Positions 9,174 through 19,368 of a stretch of DNA of 53,489 nucleotides are shown one piece after another; positions within the stretch are counted from its first letter, which is position 1, and the number at the start of each line of letters is the position of its first letter. Made by a program: the position numbers and the translations under genes. The notes under the pieces were generated by a model. That model was not told where the DNA came from. It worked only from the letters and a program-made list of their open reading frames with translations, and ran no database searches. Origin of the DNA: Candidatus Thiodiazotropha sp. (lineage in GTDB: Bacteria; Pseudomonadota; Gammaproteobacteria; Chromatiales; Chromatiaceae); NCBI GenBank assembly GCA_023838465.1, contig JAIVEQ010000031.1, forward strand, positions 1-53,489. The letters run 5' to 3'.

Positions 9174-10421
9174 TTAACCTGAGTTTTGTTGAGAAATATG
9201 GGCAATGCGTACTGGAGCCGGTGGATGGCTGTCATGAAACAGCGAATAGAGCGGGTCGGGCGTCAGTGTACTTGCATTGTCTTGATAAAGTTTGACCAGC
9301 GCTTGCACAAGAAACTCCCCATTTGTCTGGTTGATGGCGTAATCGTCGGCTTGAAACTCGTAACGACGGGAGAGATAGCTCCCTAATGGGGTGAAAAAAG
9401 TGGTGAATACCGGAATAGTGAGCATAAACAGCAGTAGGGCAGCTGAATTCGATGGATGGGTAATGCCCAGTCCGCTGTAGAACCAGGGCTGCTGGGATAG
9501 CCATCCAAGAAGCGCCATACCTACCAATGAGAGGAATCCCATCAGTACCATCTGTTTGATAATATGTTTGTGGTGGAAGTGACCCAGTTCATGGGCCAGG
9601 ACGGCTTCCATCTCATCAATATTCAGGGCCTCCAACAGGGTGTCGAAAAAGACAATACGCTTACTTTTTCCAAAGCCGGTGAAGTAGGCATTGCCATGGC
9701 TTGATCGCTTCGAGCCATCCATGACAAAGATCCCGTCGCTGGTGAACCCACACCGTTGTAACAATCCTTGGATACGATCACGCATTTCACCCTCATCCAG
9801 TGGGGTAAAGGTATTGAAGAGTGGCGCGACAAAACGTGGGTAAGCCCAGCTCAAAGTCAGAGAGAAGCCCATCCAAACCGCCCATGCCGCTAGCCACCAG
9901 TAACTGCCTGCACTCTCCATCAATTGCAGGATGACCCACAGTAACGGGCCTCCCAGTATGAGGGCAAGCAGGATACCGAGTGAGTGGTCTTTAAGGTATT
10001 GGATTGGGGTGATGCGGTTGAAACCGAATGCCACTTCCATACGGAATGTACGATAGAGGCTGAACGGAAGGTCAAGCAGACTGCTGATAAAGAAAAAGGA
10101 GAAGATAAATGCCATCCCTATGATGACTTCTCCCCAATCATAACCCCGCCAATAGCGATCCAACAGATCGAGTCCGCCTCCAAGTGTCCAGAAGAGCAGC
10201 AGGGCTACACCCAGAAAAATCTCTATAGTGGCGATTTTACCTTTGGCTTGGGTGTAATCGGCTGCTTTTTGATGATCGCTGAGGCCGACTTTTCCGCTGA
10301 ATTCAAGGGGCACTTCTTCACGGTTTTTGGCGACATGACCGAGGTGGCGTATTAGTAACCAGAACTGGAGAAGCGTGCCAAGTGTTAAGAATATAAGAAA
10401 TAGTTGTGTAAAAAGAGGCAT
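9174..10421 (-). CDS. M48 family (Ste24/CAAX-type) membrane metalloprotease
   Basis: A 415-residue multi-helix inner-membrane zinc protease. Helices are visible at about residues 5-25, 65-82, 100-120, 150-190 and 290-330. The zinc motif HELGH covers residues 277-281, and a downstream RRYEFQADDYAI supplies the third zinc ligand and catalytic environment. The overall layout (N-terminal SGKVGLSDHQKAADYT segment, then the metalloprotease) is that of the Ste24 branch rather than HtpX. In bacteria the role is probably membrane-protein quality control; prenylated CAAX substrates are not expected. Upstream, the gene is divergent from orn. Confidence 0.9.
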   Translation of the reverse strand: MPLFTQLFLIFLTLGTLLQFWLLIRHLGHVAKNREEVPLEFSGKVGLSDHQKAADYTQAKGKIATIEIFLGVALLLFWTLGGGLDLLDRYWRGYDWGEVIIGMAFIFSFFFISSLLDLPFSLYRTFRMEVAFGFNRITPIQYLKDHSLGILLALILGGPLLWVILQLMESAGSYWWLAAWAVWMGFSLTLSWAYPRFVAPLFNTFTPLDEGEMRDRIQGLLQRCGFTSDGIFVMDGSKRSSHGNAYFTGFGKSKRIVFFDTLLEALNIDEMEAVLAHELGHFHHKHIIKQMVLMGFLSLVGMALLGWLSQQPWFYSGLGITHPSNSAALLLFMLTIPVFTTFFTPLGSYLSRRYEFQADDYAINQTNGEFLVQALVKLYQDNASTLTPDPLYSLFHDSHPPAPVRIAHISQQNSG

Positions 10422-10582
10422 CAGTCGTAATTAGGGTCCGTTTTGTTATCACAGTTGAGTAAATAGTGTCCGTTCTGAATCAGTGGGTTTAGGCTAGTTA
10501 GCTTCCAAGGATACAGTCTCCGCTGGGTTCCTGCTAGAATCCGGCGGTCATGCTAAACCCGTCACTTAACAAGGATAACAAG

Positions 10583-11131
10583 ATGCCTGTTGATGCCTCT
10601 AATCTAATTTGGATCGACCTGGAAATGACCGGGCTTGATACACAGAAGGATGAGATCATTGAAATCGCGACTATTGTAACCGATGCTAGACTCAATATCC
10701 TTGCTGAAGGACCGATGATCGTAATTCATCAATCCCAACAGAGGTTGGATGCGATGGATGCATGGAATCAGCGTCAGCATGGCGGTTCCGGACTGCTTGA
10801 CCGGGTTAGGGGGAGTGACTATAACGAGGCCAGCGCAGAAGCCGAGACACTCGATTTTCTTGTAAAATATATTCCTGCCGGCGCCTCACCTATGTGTGGC
10901 AACAGTATTTGCCAGGATAGACGTTTTCTGGCCAGGACCATGCCAAAGCTTGAGGCCTTCTTTCATTATAGAAATCTGGATGTCAGTACCTTGAAAGAAC
11001 TTGTCAATCGATGGGCACCCTCACTGAGTGAAGGATTTAGCAAGGAGGGTAAGCACCTGGCACTGGATGATATCAAGGACTCCATTGACGAATTACGCTA
11101 CTATCGCGATCACTTTCTACGTTTACCTTGA
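10583..11131 (+). CDS. orn: Oligoribonuclease
   Basis: A 182-residue 3'-to-5' exonuclease that degrades 2-5 nt RNAs and pGpG, completing RNA turnover and cyclic-di-GMP breakdown. It belongs to the DEDDh family: Asp/Glu in [10 protein letters not shown], the middle Asp in [10 protein letters not shown], and the final [11 protein letters not shown] with HxxxxD. The ATG at 10583 is preferred over one 33 bases upstream because homology starts there and an aagga site lies about 9 bases ahead. The 3' end overlaps the convergent queG by 22 bases. Confidence 0.97.
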   Translation: MPVDASNLIWIDLEMTGLDTQKDEIIEIATIVTDARLNILAEGPMIVIHQSQQRLDAMDAWNQRQHGGSGLLDRVRGSDYNEASAEAETLDFLVKYIPAGASPMCGNSICQDRRFLARTMPKLEAFFHYRNLDVSTLKELVNRWAPSLSEGFSKEGKHLALDDIKDSIDELRYYRDHFLRLP

Positions 11132-12189
11132 TGGCGTACCAGGGCCCAGCTGACGTGTTCAACCAGGAGTGCCGAATCATGGTTCAATCGGCTACTCAGT
11201 GAGGTGATAATCTCAGCAGTGGTCTGTGCATTTCCGAGTGCTACTGCAATATTTCTCAACCAGCGCAGATGTCCTAAGCGGCGGATTGCCGAACCTTCAG
11301 TGCTTTTCAGAAATGTGGCCTCGTCCCAGTCGAACAGACGTACCAGGGTGGAACTGTCGAGGGATGCGCGAGGGAGAAAATCGTTCTCTTTCGTGAGTTG
11401 GGCAAAACGGTTCCATGGACAGACCTGCATACAGTCATCACAGCCAAATATTCGGTTGCCAATGGCAGTCCTAAGATGCTCGGGAATCGAGCCTTGCAGT
11501 TCGATGGTCAGATAGGAGATACAACGTCTCGCATCCAACTGATAGGGGGCGATGATGGCTTGCGTTGGACAGCTGCTGATACAGACTTCGCAGTCGCCGC
11601 AGTGCTGCTGGGCAGGTTGATCACAAATTAAAGGGATATTGGTGTAGATTTCACCAAGGAAAAACCAGGAGCTTGCCTCTTTAGCAATAAGATTTGTGTG
11701 TTTCCCAATCCAACCCAATCCAGCCTTTTGAGCTAACGGTTTCTCCATAACCGGCGCTGAATCCACATAAACTCTGTAATGGGCCGCAGGTACAGCTTGT
11801 TTGATCCGATCGGCCAGTTTTTGAAGCCTTTTCCGCAGCAATTTATGGTAGTCACGTCCGAGGGCATAGCGTGCGATGAATGCCTGTTGAGGGTCATGCA
11901 ATACCTGTTCGGCCTTAGCTAACGACTCCGGCAAGTAGTCCAGTCTCACTGAAATGATCCGTGAGGTGCCAGGTTCCAGTTCCGATGGACGGCAGCGCTT
12001 GGTGCCATGCTTTGCCATGTAGTTCATTTCGCCATGGAAGCCGTTTCCCAGCCATTCCACAAGACTGGCCTCAGCACCTGTTAGGTCTGTATCGGTGATG
12101 CCGATACCATTTAACCCAAGTCCTCGTCCCCAATCTTTTATCTGTTCGGTTAAAGCCAAAAGTTCAGCATGATTGAGTTTCTGATTCAT
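11110..12189 (-). CDS. queG: Epoxyqueuosine reductase
   Basis: A 359-residue cobalamin- and iron-sulfur-dependent enzyme that reduces epoxyqueuosine to queuosine in tRNA. Two [4Fe-4S] cluster motifs are seen: [12 protein letters not shown] (first cluster and shared Cys) and [13 protein letters not shown]. The N-terminal region ([19 protein letters not shown]) and FLGEIYTNI match the QueG family. A C-terminal HEAT-like tail is present ([18 protein letters not shown]). The start at 12189 fits family alignment, but the ribosome site is poor because the 20-bp arm of an inverted repeat begins two bases upstream. In E. coli queG also adjoins nnr. Confidence 0.95.
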   Translation of the reverse strand: MNQKLNHAELLALTEQIKDWGRGLGLNGIGITDTDLTGAEASLVEWLGNGFHGEMNYMAKHGTKRCRPSELEPGTSRIISVRLDYLPESLAKAEQVLHDPQQAFIARYALGRDYHKLLRKRLQKLADRIKQAVPAAHYRVYVDSAPVMEKPLAQKAGLGWIGKHTNLIAKEASSWFFLGEIYTNIPLICDQPAQQHCGDCEVCISSCPTQAIIAPYQLDARRCISYLTIELQGSIPEHLRTAIGNRIFGCDDCMQVCPWNRFAQLTKENDFLPRASLDSSTLVRLFDWDEATFLKSTEGSAIRRLGHLRWLRNIAVALGNAQTTAEIITSLSSRLNHDSALLVEHVSWALVRHQGKRRK

Positions 12190-12190
12190 A

Positions 12191-12296
12191 ATCCTAGAAT
12201 CCGCAGTTGAACATGGATTTGTGAAAAATTCAGTTTTTGATTCAGCATTTCATTACCTTACGTCAGATATCAGCGGTCAACTGCGGAATCTAGGAT
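12191..12296. repeat. Imperfect inverted repeat (MITE- or REP-like)
   Basis: Two 20-base arms, 12191-12210 and 12277-12296, are reverse complements with a single mismatch (core tcaactgcgg). The 66 bases between them contain no gene. The element fills the space directly upstream of queG and could fold into a long hairpin. It may be a small non-autonomous mobile repeat or a regulatory structure; no target-site duplication is obvious. The remaining bases to 12452 are AT-rich and presumably hold the nnr promoter. Confidence 0.75.
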
Positions 12297-12452
12297 AATT
12301 AAGCACTATATATCAGTCATCAATATGAGTCTTTTAGGGCTGTCAATAACAGTGAATATGCAAAAATGCTCGCAGGCTTTATTGGGGTGGCGCTTTGAAC
12401 CATCATCGGCGACACGGTATTGTTGGGTTGGTTTTATTATGAGAACGGATTA

Positions 12453-13964
12453 ATGCACATAATGCCGTATATCGATGAACTACCCTATGCCCTCTATCGG
12501 GCTGGGCAGGTACGCGAGTTCGATCGGATTGCCATAGAGGAGTTCGCCATTCCCGGGGCTGAGCTGATGGAACGTGCCGGTAGCCGCGCATTCCAGTGCA
12601 TGCAAGATCACTGGCCGGATCTATCTGAGATTCTGGTGGTTTGCGGCATGGGCAATAATGGTGGTGATGGCTATGCCGTTGCCAGGTTGGCAAGAGAAGC
12701 AGGTCTCCAGGTGCGGGTATTGCAACTCGGGGATGTGCATCAACTCAAGGGGGATGCACTAACAATGGCCAAGGCCTGGTCAGCATTAGGTCAAAACATA
12801 GAGCCCTTTGAAGGGGTGACAGGAAAACCCGGCTTGATTGTCGATGCCATTCTTGGCACGGGACTCGAGCGTGAAGTTGTTGGCCGATGGGCATCAGCCA
12901 TAGAACAGATCAATCGTCATCAGGCCCCGGTATTTGCCGTCGATATACCATCGGGGCTTCATGCAGACAGTGGACGCGTCATGGGTTGTGCCATAGAAGC
13001 CGATGTGACTATCAGTTTTATCGGCCTCAAACAGGGGATGTTTACAGGGCGTGGTCCTGATTGTTGTGGAGAGATCACATTCGATGCGTTAGACGTTCCG
13101 GCACGCATCTATGCGCAACAAGTCGTTGCAGCCCGGCGTATCGATTGGCAAAAGAGGTCCCATCTGGTCTCTCCACGACAGCGTAGCGCGCACAAGGGCG
13201 ATTTTGGTCATCTGCTTGTGGTGGCAGGTGATCAAGGATATTCGGGGGCAGCGCGACTTGCTGCTGAGGCGGCTGCCAGGAGTGGCGTCGGACTGGTGAC
13301 TCTCGCGACCCATCCAGACCATGCTCCTTTCATCAACCAGGGGCGCCCTGAATTAATGGTCAATGGAGTGACTGGCAGGGAGGACCTGCTCAGGCTGCAG
13401 AAACGTGCTAACTGTTTAGTCCTGGGACCGGGATTGGGTCGTTCTGATTGGGGGCAACGGGTCTATCGTGCCTCACTTGAGAGTAGTTTACCCGCTGTTT
13501 TGGATGCGGATGCCCTGTATTGGCTAGCTGAATATCCGATGCATCGAGAAAACTGGGTGCTGACTCCCCATCCCGGTGAGGCTTCCAGACTTCTGGGTTG
13601 TGACACGCAAATGGTCCAAAATGACAGGTTTGCCGCATGTGAAGAGCTACAGCTTCGATTTGGCGGGGTGGTAGTGCTAAAAGGTGCTGGCAGCCTGATT
13701 AGTGAGGGTGCCGGCCATCCGCCTGCATTGTGCAGTGATGGTAATCCCGGAATGGCTACAGGTGGTAGCGGCGATGTATTAAGTGGAATTATCGGTGCTT
13801 CGATTGCTCAGGGTTATTCACTTCGCGATGCTGCGGAACTAGGGGTCTGTCTACATGCGGCAGCAGGCGACAGGGCGGCAATCAAGGGTGAAATAGGCCT
13901 GTTGGCCAGTGATCTGTTAGCAGAATTACGGACCCTTCTAAACCTGGAGGGTAGTGGTGTTTGA
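12453..13964 (+). CDS. nnr: Bifunctional NAD(P)H-hydrate epimerase/dehydratase
   Basis: A 503-residue two-domain metabolite-repair enzyme. The N-terminal YjeF_N epimerase (about 1-215) has NNGGDGYAVAR and VDAILGTGL. The C-terminal ADP-dependent (S)-NAD(P)H-hydrate dehydratase (about 225-500) has GDFGHLLVVAGD, LTPHPGEASRLLG, VVLKGAGSLI and NPGMATGGSGDVLSG. The ATG at 12453 is chosen because an acgga-like site lies 5 bases upstream; an ATG at 12462 is also possible, and an ATG at 12420 lacks support. It overlaps tsaE by 8 bases, as in the E. coli operon. Confidence 0.95.
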   Translation: MHIMPYIDELPYALYRAGQVREFDRIAIEEFAIPGAELMERAGSRAFQCMQDHWPDLSEILVVCGMGNNGGDGYAVARLAREAGLQVRVLQLGDVHQLKGDALTMAKAWSALGQNIEPFEGVTGKPGLIVDAILGTGLEREVVGRWASAIEQINRHQAPVFAVDIPSGLHADSGRVMGCAIEADVTISFIGLKQGMFTGRGPDCCGEITFDALDVPARIYAQQVVAARRIDWQKRSHLVSPRQRSAHKGDFGHLLVVAGDQGYSGAARLAAEAAARSGVGLVTLATHPDHAPFINQGRPELMVNGVTGREDLLRLQKRANCLVLGPGLGRSDWGQRVYRASLESSLPAVLDADALYWLAEYPMHRENWVLTPHPGEASRLLGCDTQMVQNDRFAACEELQLRFGGVVVLKGAGSLISEGAGHPPALCSDGNPGMATGGSGDVLSGIIGASIAQGYSLRDAAELGVCLHAAAGDRAAIKGEIGLLASDLLAELRTLLNLEGSGV

Positions 13965-14427
13965 GATCGAAGTGGAGGGGGAAGCTGGACAAGAGGCTAT
14001 TGGTAGGCGATTGGCACTGAACTGTGTCCCGCCTTGCATTGTCTACCTCGAGGGTGATCTTGGCGCAGGTAAGACCACCCTAGCCAGAGGCTTCCTGAGG
14101 CAACTTGGTTATCAGGGAAGGGTAAAAAGCCCAACTTACACACTGCTTGAACCCTATGAGCTGGATGCTCTTTCCTGTTATCATTTCGACCTCTACCGCT
14201 TGGCGGATCCTGAGGAGCTGGAATATCTTGGGATCGAAGATTTGTTGGGTTCTGATGCAATTTTACTGATTGAGTGGCCGGAGAGGGGTGAGGGTCTATT
14301 ACCACCCGCAGATCTCAAAGTTCGGATTTCTCATCAGGGCCAGGGGCGGGTGCTGATTTTCTCTGCGGAGAGTGAGCAAGGAGCCAAAAGTTACGAGGCA
14401 CTACAAAGAGATCTGGCAAAAGGTTAA
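13957..14427 (+). CDS. tsaE: tRNA N6-threonylcarbamoyladenosine synthesis ATPase TsaE
   Basis: A 156-residue P-loop protein of the TsaBDE complex that makes t6A37 in ANN-decoding tRNAs. It shows Walker A GDLGAGKTTLA, the switch region SPTYTLLEPYE, and YHFDLYRLADPEELEYLG with LLIEWPERG, all hallmarks of TsaE. Two adjacent GTG codons (13954, 13957) could start it; 13957 has the better spacing from the ggaggg site. It overlaps the end of nnr, so translational coupling is likely. Confidence 0.95.
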   Translation: MFEIEVEGEAGQEAIGRRLALNCVPPCIVYLEGDLGAGKTTLARGFLRQLGYQGRVKSPTYTLLEPYELDALSCYHFDLYRLADPEELEYLGIEDLLGSDAILLIEWPERGEGLLPPADLKVRISHQGQGRVLIFSAESEQGAKSYEALQRDLAKG

Positions 14428-14531
14428 TTTTTTTTAAAGAAAATCGGCCTATCCTACAGAAAACCTTGGAAAAATATTTATCACATGCTATTTTTAGAGT
14501 GAATTTCTTATATTCATCAGGTCATTGGGAA

Positions 14532-15848
14532 ATGAGGAAAAGCCTCGTACTGTTACTTCTGGCGCTGCTCAGCAGCTTCCCTCTCTATGCAAAACAGTCG
14601 GAAGTCACTGGACTGCGTATCTGGTCTGCCCCTGATCATGTCAGATTGGTATTCGATGCGAATGCCCAGATAACACATAAAATTTTCACCCTGCAGGCTC
14701 CCAATCGACTGGTACTCGATCTAGAAAATACTGCTTTGACCAAACATCTGCCTGACCCCACAAAAGAGAACAAAATTATCAGGGGAATGCGTTCAGCATC
14801 ACGTAACAAACGTGACATGCGGGTGGTTTTTGACCTGAACAGTGCAGTGAAACCCAAGAGCTTCTTACTCAAACCCAATCGAGAATATGGGCATAGATTG
14901 GTTATCGACCTCTACGATGACAAGAGTCCAGCCAGTCGGCGTAATAAGCCGGTTAAGACTGCGAAGGCTGTGGGACAGCGGGATGTTGTTATAGCCGTCG
15001 ATCCAGGACATGGTGGAGAAGATCCTGGTGCGCGCGGGCGTAAAGGTACATACGAAAAGGATGTCGTACTCGCAATTGGCCGGAAACTGGTTGCGATGAT
15101 CAATAAGCAAAAGGGTATGCGCGCTGTATTGATTCGTGATGGTGACTACTATCTTGGATTGCGTAAGCGGATTGCAAAAGCAAGAGAGCATCAGGCCGAT
15201 CTGTTTGTGTCGATCCATGCTGATGCCTTCCGTGATCCCCGTGTGCGGGGTTCCTCTGTGTATACGCTCTCACGTAGCGGGGCCTCAAATGAGGCTGCAC
15301 GTTGGTTGGCTGAACGGGAAAATAGTGCTGACTTGGTGGGAGGCGTCTCTTTGGAAGATAAAGATGACATGCTTGCCTCAGTACTACTGGATCTCTCCCA
15401 AATCGGTACCCTGCAAGCCAGCTCAGTGGCAGCAAGCCGGGTTCTGTCTCAACTCAAGGGTTTGGGCAAAACCCATAAGCGTAAGGTGCAACAAGCCGGG
15501 TTTGTGGTCTTGAAATCACCCGATATTCCATCCATGTTGGTGGAGACCGCCTTTATCTCCAATCCAGATGAGGAGCGGCGCCTGAGGGATACTGGACATC
15601 AGAAAAAAGTAGCCAAGGCCTTGATGAAAGGCATTCGAGCCTACTTCAAGTTTCAGCCCCCTCCTGGCAGCTGGCTGGCAGCCAATCAAGCCTCAAAAGC
15701 CCCTCGTAAACATGTCATCTCTTCAGGAGATACCCTGATCGCCATAGCTAACCGCTATCAAATCAGTATCAATCGCTTGCGTAATGCCAATGAATTGAAG
15801 GGCGACACCATCCGTATTGGGCAGGTCCTGCAGATACCGGGCGGTTGA
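14532..15848 (+). CDS. amiB: N-acetylmuramoyl-L-alanine amidase with AMIN and LysM domains
   Basis: A 438-residue periplasmic zinc amidase that splits septal peptidoglycan during daughter-cell separation. Signal peptide at residues 1-20 (ending LYA); AMIN domain about 25-125, which targets the septum or peptidoglycan; amidase_3 domain about 155-370 with zinc/catalytic residues in VDPGHGGEDPGA, VSIHADAF and VETAFISN; a single LysM motif at about 393-436 (SSGDTLIAIANRYQIS). The start at 14532 gives the signal peptide directly; an earlier ATG at 14466 would bury it. The regulatory helix segment typical of EnvC/NlpD-controlled amidases (around SLEDKDDMLASVLLDLSQ) is present. Confidence 0.95.
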   Translation: MRKSLVLLLLALLSSFPLYAKQSEVTGLRIWSAPDHVRLVFDANAQITHKIFTLQAPNRLVLDLENTALTKHLPDPTKENKIIRGMRSASRNKRDMRVVFDLNSAVKPKSFLLKPNREYGHRLVIDLYDDKSPASRRNKPVKTAKAVGQRDVVIAVDPGHGGEDPGARGRKGTYEKDVVLAIGRKLVAMINKQKGMRAVLIRDGDYYLGLRKRIAKAREHQADLFVSIHADAFRDPRVRGSSVYTLSRSGASNEAARWLAERENSADLVGGVSLEDKDDMLASVLLDLSQIGTLQASSVAASRVLSQLKGLGKTHKRKVQQAGFVVLKSPDIPSMLVETAFISNPDEERRLRDTGHQKKVAKALMKGIRAYFKFQPPPGSWLAANQASKAPRKHVISSGDTLIAIANRYQISINRLRNANELKGDTIRIGQVLQIPGG

Positions 15849-16110
15849 TCGCGGCTCACTTCTCTTGTTTGTTGATTTCCGAGCTAAGTCACTTGGTGAC
15901 GGACAGCCCAGTACCTTGATGAGTGACACAATATCCCCACATCTTTGTTCACCCAATCGATCTATTATTCATAACCTCATACCATCAGCTTTAAGAAACT
16001 CCAGCCATTTAGTGCCCCTCCCGAGACACCGAAAAAAACGGAATGCCACGGTCGTCATGGAACCCATAGGATACAAAGATTTTCTATAAATCGAACTTTT
16101 AGCTTTGCGT

Positions 16111-16116
16111 TATAAT
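16111..16116 (+). promoter_or_regulatory. Candidate -10 element upstream of mutL
   Basis: The 299-base gap between amiB and mutL (15849-16147) is long for a pair of genes that abut or overlap in E. coli. It contains a perfect TATAAT 32 bases before the mutL ATG, without a good -35. It suggests that mutL-miaA can be transcribed on its own. No terminator or small gene is convincing in this gap. Confidence 0.35.
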
Positions 16117-16147
16117 GATCAGCTTCTGAATGGACACCCACTAAAAT

Positions 16148-17935
16148 ATGCCTATACGCACTTTATCACCTCAACTGATCAACCAGATCGCGGCCGGCGA
16201 GGTGGTAGAGCGTCCGGCCTCGGTGGTTAAGGAACTGGTCGAGAATAGTCTCGATGCAGGTGCACGACACATCGAAATCGAAATAGAGCAGGGTGGGATT
16301 AAGCTCATCAGAGTGCGAGATGATGGTGTTGGAATTGCAAAGCATGAGTTGGCTATGGCGCTGTCACGTCACGCCACCAGCAAGGTCAGTCAATTCAAAG
16401 ATCTCGAGTCACTACAAAGTATGGGGTTTCGTGGTGAAGCACTACCGAGTATCAGCTCGGTCTCCAGACTCAGATTGATCTCACACCACCAGGAGGCACA
16501 GGAAGCCTGGGAGATAACGGGTGATGGCACTGACACGACATTTCAGGCAAAACCTGCAGCTCATCCACAAGGCACCAGTGTTGAGATTCGTGATCTTTTC
16601 TTCAATACGCCGGCCAGGCGTAAATTTCTACGTACGGAAAAGACAGAATTCAACCACATTAACTCGCTCATTCAACGCCTCGCATTGGTGCAATTTGATG
16701 TCGGATTTACGCTGCAGCACAATCGCCGTCCGCTATTCTCGTTGCCACCCTGTGATGACCAGATTGAGAGAGAGCGACGGATTGTCCAGTTGCTGGGAGC
16801 AACTTTTCTTGATCAGGCACTCACTGTCGACGAGCAGGCGGGAGATCTGTCGCTGAGTGGTTGGGTGGCAAGACCCAGTTTCTCTCGCTCACAAGCTGAT
16901 ATGCAGTATTTCTATGTCAATCGACGCATGGTGAGGGATAAACTGGTGACACACGCCGTCAGGCAGGGTTATCAGGACGTGCTCTATCATGGTCGTCATC
17001 CTGCCTATGTGCTCTTTCTCGGCATGGATCCGCGCAAGGTGGATGTCAATGTCCACCCGACTAAACATGAAGTACGCTTTCGAGATTCCCGATCAGTCCA
17101 TGATTTCATCTATAGGGGGCTTCACCATGTATTGGCGGAGACACGTCCCCAAGCTGTTAGTGAATCAGTTGAACCGGCAGGGCTTATTAAGGAAATTACA
17201 ACCAATCAATCTGAACAACAGAATGGCTACCGAGTGCCAAGACAGCAAGGAATCGACTGGCGGCTGGCTGAACGCCCAGCTGCATACCGGGTTGGATTTG
17301 TTGCGCAACAACCGGTCGATACACCGGTGGAGATGCCGCAGAGTGAGCAGGTACCACCACTAGGCTTCGCATTGGCGCAATTACACGGTATCTATATTCT
17401 GGCTCAGAACCAGTCAGGTCTGGTGTTGGTTGATATGCATGCAGCTCATGAGCGCATTACCTATGAACGTTTTAAACAGACCCATAGCGGGAGTGGCATA
17501 ACCAGCCAACCTCTACTGGTGCCTGTGAGGGTTGCAGTCAGTTCGACAGAAGCAGATTTGGTTGAAACGTTTCAATCATTCTTAAACCAGATTGGCATTG
17601 AGGTCAGCCGATTGGGACTCGACACCCTGGCGATTAGGACAATTCCTGCTCTCCTACAGGGTGCTGATGCAGAAAAACTCTTGCGTGATCTGCTCTCTGA
17701 CCTCGCAGAGCACGGCCAGACGAAGCGTTTGCAGGATGAGATTGACAAAGTGTTGGCCACAATGGCCTGTCACACTTCAGTAAGGGCAAATCGACGTCTG
17801 GGATTAGATGAGATGAACGCCTTACTGCGTGATATGGAGAGGACTGAACGCGCAGACCAGTGTAATCATGGCAGACCCACTTGGGTTCAATTGTCGGTAA
17901 CTGAGCTCGACCGACTTTTTTTGAGGGGACGTTGA
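16148..17935 (+). CDS. mutL: DNA mismatch repair protein MutL
   Basis: A 595-residue GHKL ATPase that links MutS mismatch recognition to strand incision. N-terminal motifs: [26 protein letters not shown] and [13 protein letters not shown]; then [11 protein letters not shown] and the conserved [14 protein letters not shown]. The linker (about 330-400) is variable. The C-terminal dimerisation domain (about 410-590) contains [12 protein letters not shown], which fits the DMHA(X)2E(X)4E metal-binding endonuclease motif known from Pseudomonas MutL and absent from E. coli MutL, so this protein is probably a nicking MutL. It ends one base before the miaA start codon. Confidence 0.96.
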   Translation: MPIRTLSPQLINQIAAGEVVERPASVVKELVENSLDAGARHIEIEIEQGGIKLIRVRDDGVGIAKHELAMALSRHATSKVSQFKDLESLQSMGFRGEALPSISSVSRLRLISHHQEAQEAWEITGDGTDTTFQAKPAAHPQGTSVEIRDLFFNTPARRKFLRTEKTEFNHINSLIQRLALVQFDVGFTLQHNRRPLFSLPPCDDQIERERRIVQLLGATFLDQALTVDEQAGDLSLSGWVARPSFSRSQADMQYFYVNRRMVRDKLVTHAVRQGYQDVLYHGRHPAYVLFLGMDPRKVDVNVHPTKHEVRFRDSRSVHDFIYRGLHHVLAETRPQAVSESVEPAGLIKEITTNQSEQQNGYRVPRQQGIDWRLAERPAAYRVGFVAQQPVDTPVEMPQSEQVPPLGFALAQLHGIYILAQNQSGLVLVDMHAAHERITYERFKQTHSGSGITSQPLLVPVRVAVSSTEADLVETFQSFLNQIGIEVSRLGLDTLAIRTIPALLQGADAEKLLRDLLSDLAEHGQTKRLQDEIDKVLATMACHTSVRANRRLGLDEMNALLRDMERTERADQCNHGRPTWVQLSVTELDRLFLRGR

Positions 17936-17936
17936 G

Positions 17937-18896
17937 GTGGCTGAGAACCATCTCGCAAATGAATTGCCACCAGCACTATTCCTGATGGGGCCGACAGCTT
18001 CAGGTAAGACTGAACTGGCAGTGGAACTGGTTCAACACTTGCCGTTGGAGATCATCAGTGTCGACTCGGCGCTGATATACCGGGGAATGGACATAGGCAC
18101 GGCTAAACCTGATCAAGACATCTTGCAGATTGCCCCGCATCGGCTAATCGATATCAGAGACCCGGCTGAGAGCTACTCAGCCGCTGCTTTTCGTGATGAT
18201 GCCCTGGCGGAAATGGCCACTATCACCAAAGCAGGTAGAGTGCCTTTGTTGGTTGGAGGTACCATGCTCTATTTCAAGGCACTGGAACAGGGACTATCAG
18301 ATCTTCCTGAGGCCGATCCTGTCATCAGAGCCAGATTGGAGGGTGAGCAATCCCGTCTGGGACTAACCCGACTTCACAAACGTCTATTGCAACTCGACCC
18401 TATCGCGGGAAATCGTATCCATGCCAACGATCCTCAACGGACAATACGCGCTTTGGAGGTGATTGAGATCACCGGTAAAACGATGAGTGAACTTCAACAG
18501 GGGAATGCAGGTCATAATTTTCCATACCAAGTATTAAAATTAGTTCGAGCACCACAAGATCGTGCCTTGCTACATGCCCGAATCGAGCAGCGATTTCATA
18601 AGATGTTGGATCAGGGGTTGGAACAGGAGGTCAAAGGACTGATCAAACGGGGAGATCTTTCGCCGTCCATGCCCTCGATGCGGGCGGTAGGATATCGTCA
18701 GATGCTGAGCTATTTGTTGGGGCAGCTGTCTCGCGATGAGATGACCGAAAGGGGTATTATTGCTACTCGGCAGCTGGCCAAGCGCCAATTTACCTGGTTA
18801 CGATGTGATAAGGCATGTCGTTGGCTGGAGGAAGAGGGCGATGTACTGGAGCAAGCGCTACAGCTGATTTCCAGTAAGTTTCCATGCCTGAAATAG
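17937..18896 (+). CDS. miaA: tRNA dimethylallyltransferase
   Basis: A 319-residue enzyme that adds a dimethylallyl group to A37 of UNN-decoding tRNAs. P-loop [11 protein letters not shown]; substrate motifs [19 protein letters not shown] and [31 protein letters not shown]; the C-terminal AVGYRQ and [12 protein letters not shown] are all present. It starts at a GTG one base after the mutL stop with a gagggga site inside the mutL end, so coupling is likely. Length matches the family. Confidence 0.96.
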   Translation: MAENHLANELPPALFLMGPTASGKTELAVELVQHLPLEIISVDSALIYRGMDIGTAKPDQDILQIAPHRLIDIRDPAESYSAAAFRDDALAEMATITKAGRVPLLVGGTMLYFKALEQGLSDLPEADPVIRARLEGEQSRLGLTRLHKRLLQLDPIAGNRIHANDPQRTIRALEVIEITGKTMSELQQGNAGHNFPYQVLKLVRAPQDRALLHARIEQRFHKMLDQGLEQEVKGLIKRGDLSPSMPSMRAVGYRQMLSYLLGQLSRDEMTERGIIATRQLAKRQFTWLRCDKACRWLEEEGDVLEQALQLISSKFPCLK

Positions 18897-18983
18897 CCAC
18901 ACATGGGAGTTTTTTAGTAGCATGGATAGGGTTTTACCGTGACTAGCTATTGATATTTTGAATACATGGAAAAAAAACATTGT

Positions 18984-18991
18984 GCTACACT
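18984..18991 (+). promoter_or_regulatory. Candidate extended -10 promoter for hfq
   Basis: In the 183-base miaA-hfq gap, the sequence tgctacact (18983-18991) reads as an extended -10 (TGn followed by TACACT), 88 bases before the hfq ATG. No strong -35 is seen at the standard distance. Known hfq genes have their own promoters inside or after miaA, which makes this location plausible. Confidence 0.35.
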
Positions 18992-19079
18992 TTCGCCTGT
19001 GGAGTAATTTTACTACCGTCGGCAGCTTTTTGCCCTTGATATCACCGCTTACAATACAAACACAATAAGGAGAACCTCC

Positions 19080-19346
19080 ATGTCTAAAGGGCAGAGTCTA
19101 CAAGACCCTTTTCTGAATGCACTGAGGAAGGAATGCGTGCCAGTCTCAATTTTTCTCGTTAATGGTATTAAACTGCAGGGGCAAATCGAGTCCTTCGACC
19201 AGTTTGTCGTGCTTTTGAAAAACAGTGTCAGTCAGATGGTCTATAAGCATGCAATTTCAACCGTGGTACCTGCACGGAATGTTCGCATCCAGCATGCCAA
19301 TGGCCAAGCTGAAGAACCCGAACAGTCGGGAATCGGTAATTTCTAG
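19080..19346 (+). CDS. hfq: RNA chaperone Hfq
   Basis: An 88-residue Sm-like protein forming hexameric rings that pair small RNAs with mRNAs. Sm1 and Sm2 are standard ([29 protein letters not shown], the proximal YKH motif). The rim patch is altered: the RRER of E. coli positions 16-19 is RKEC here, replacing Arg19 by Cys. The C-terminal tail is short and acidic-polar. A strong aaggag site precedes the ATG. It is followed by a 10-bp hairpin and then hflX. Confidence 0.98.
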   Translation: MSKGQSLQDPFLNALRKECVPVSIFLVNGIKLQGQIESFDQFVVLLKNSVSQMVYKHAISTVVPARNVRIQHANGQAEEPEQSGIGNF

Positions 19347-19368
19347 GCCTTCACACACTATTCAGTAT

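Noticed and set aside
15817..16089. 90-codon frame spanning the amiB-mutL gap
   Set aside because: It begins inside the amiB 3' end, has no ribosome site and a low-complexity product; the gap is better read as a promoter region.
18882..18915. Terminator after miaA (ccatg/catgg stem followed by a T run)
   Set aside because: Stem of only 5 bp with a 15-base loop and partly inside miaA; too weak to call.
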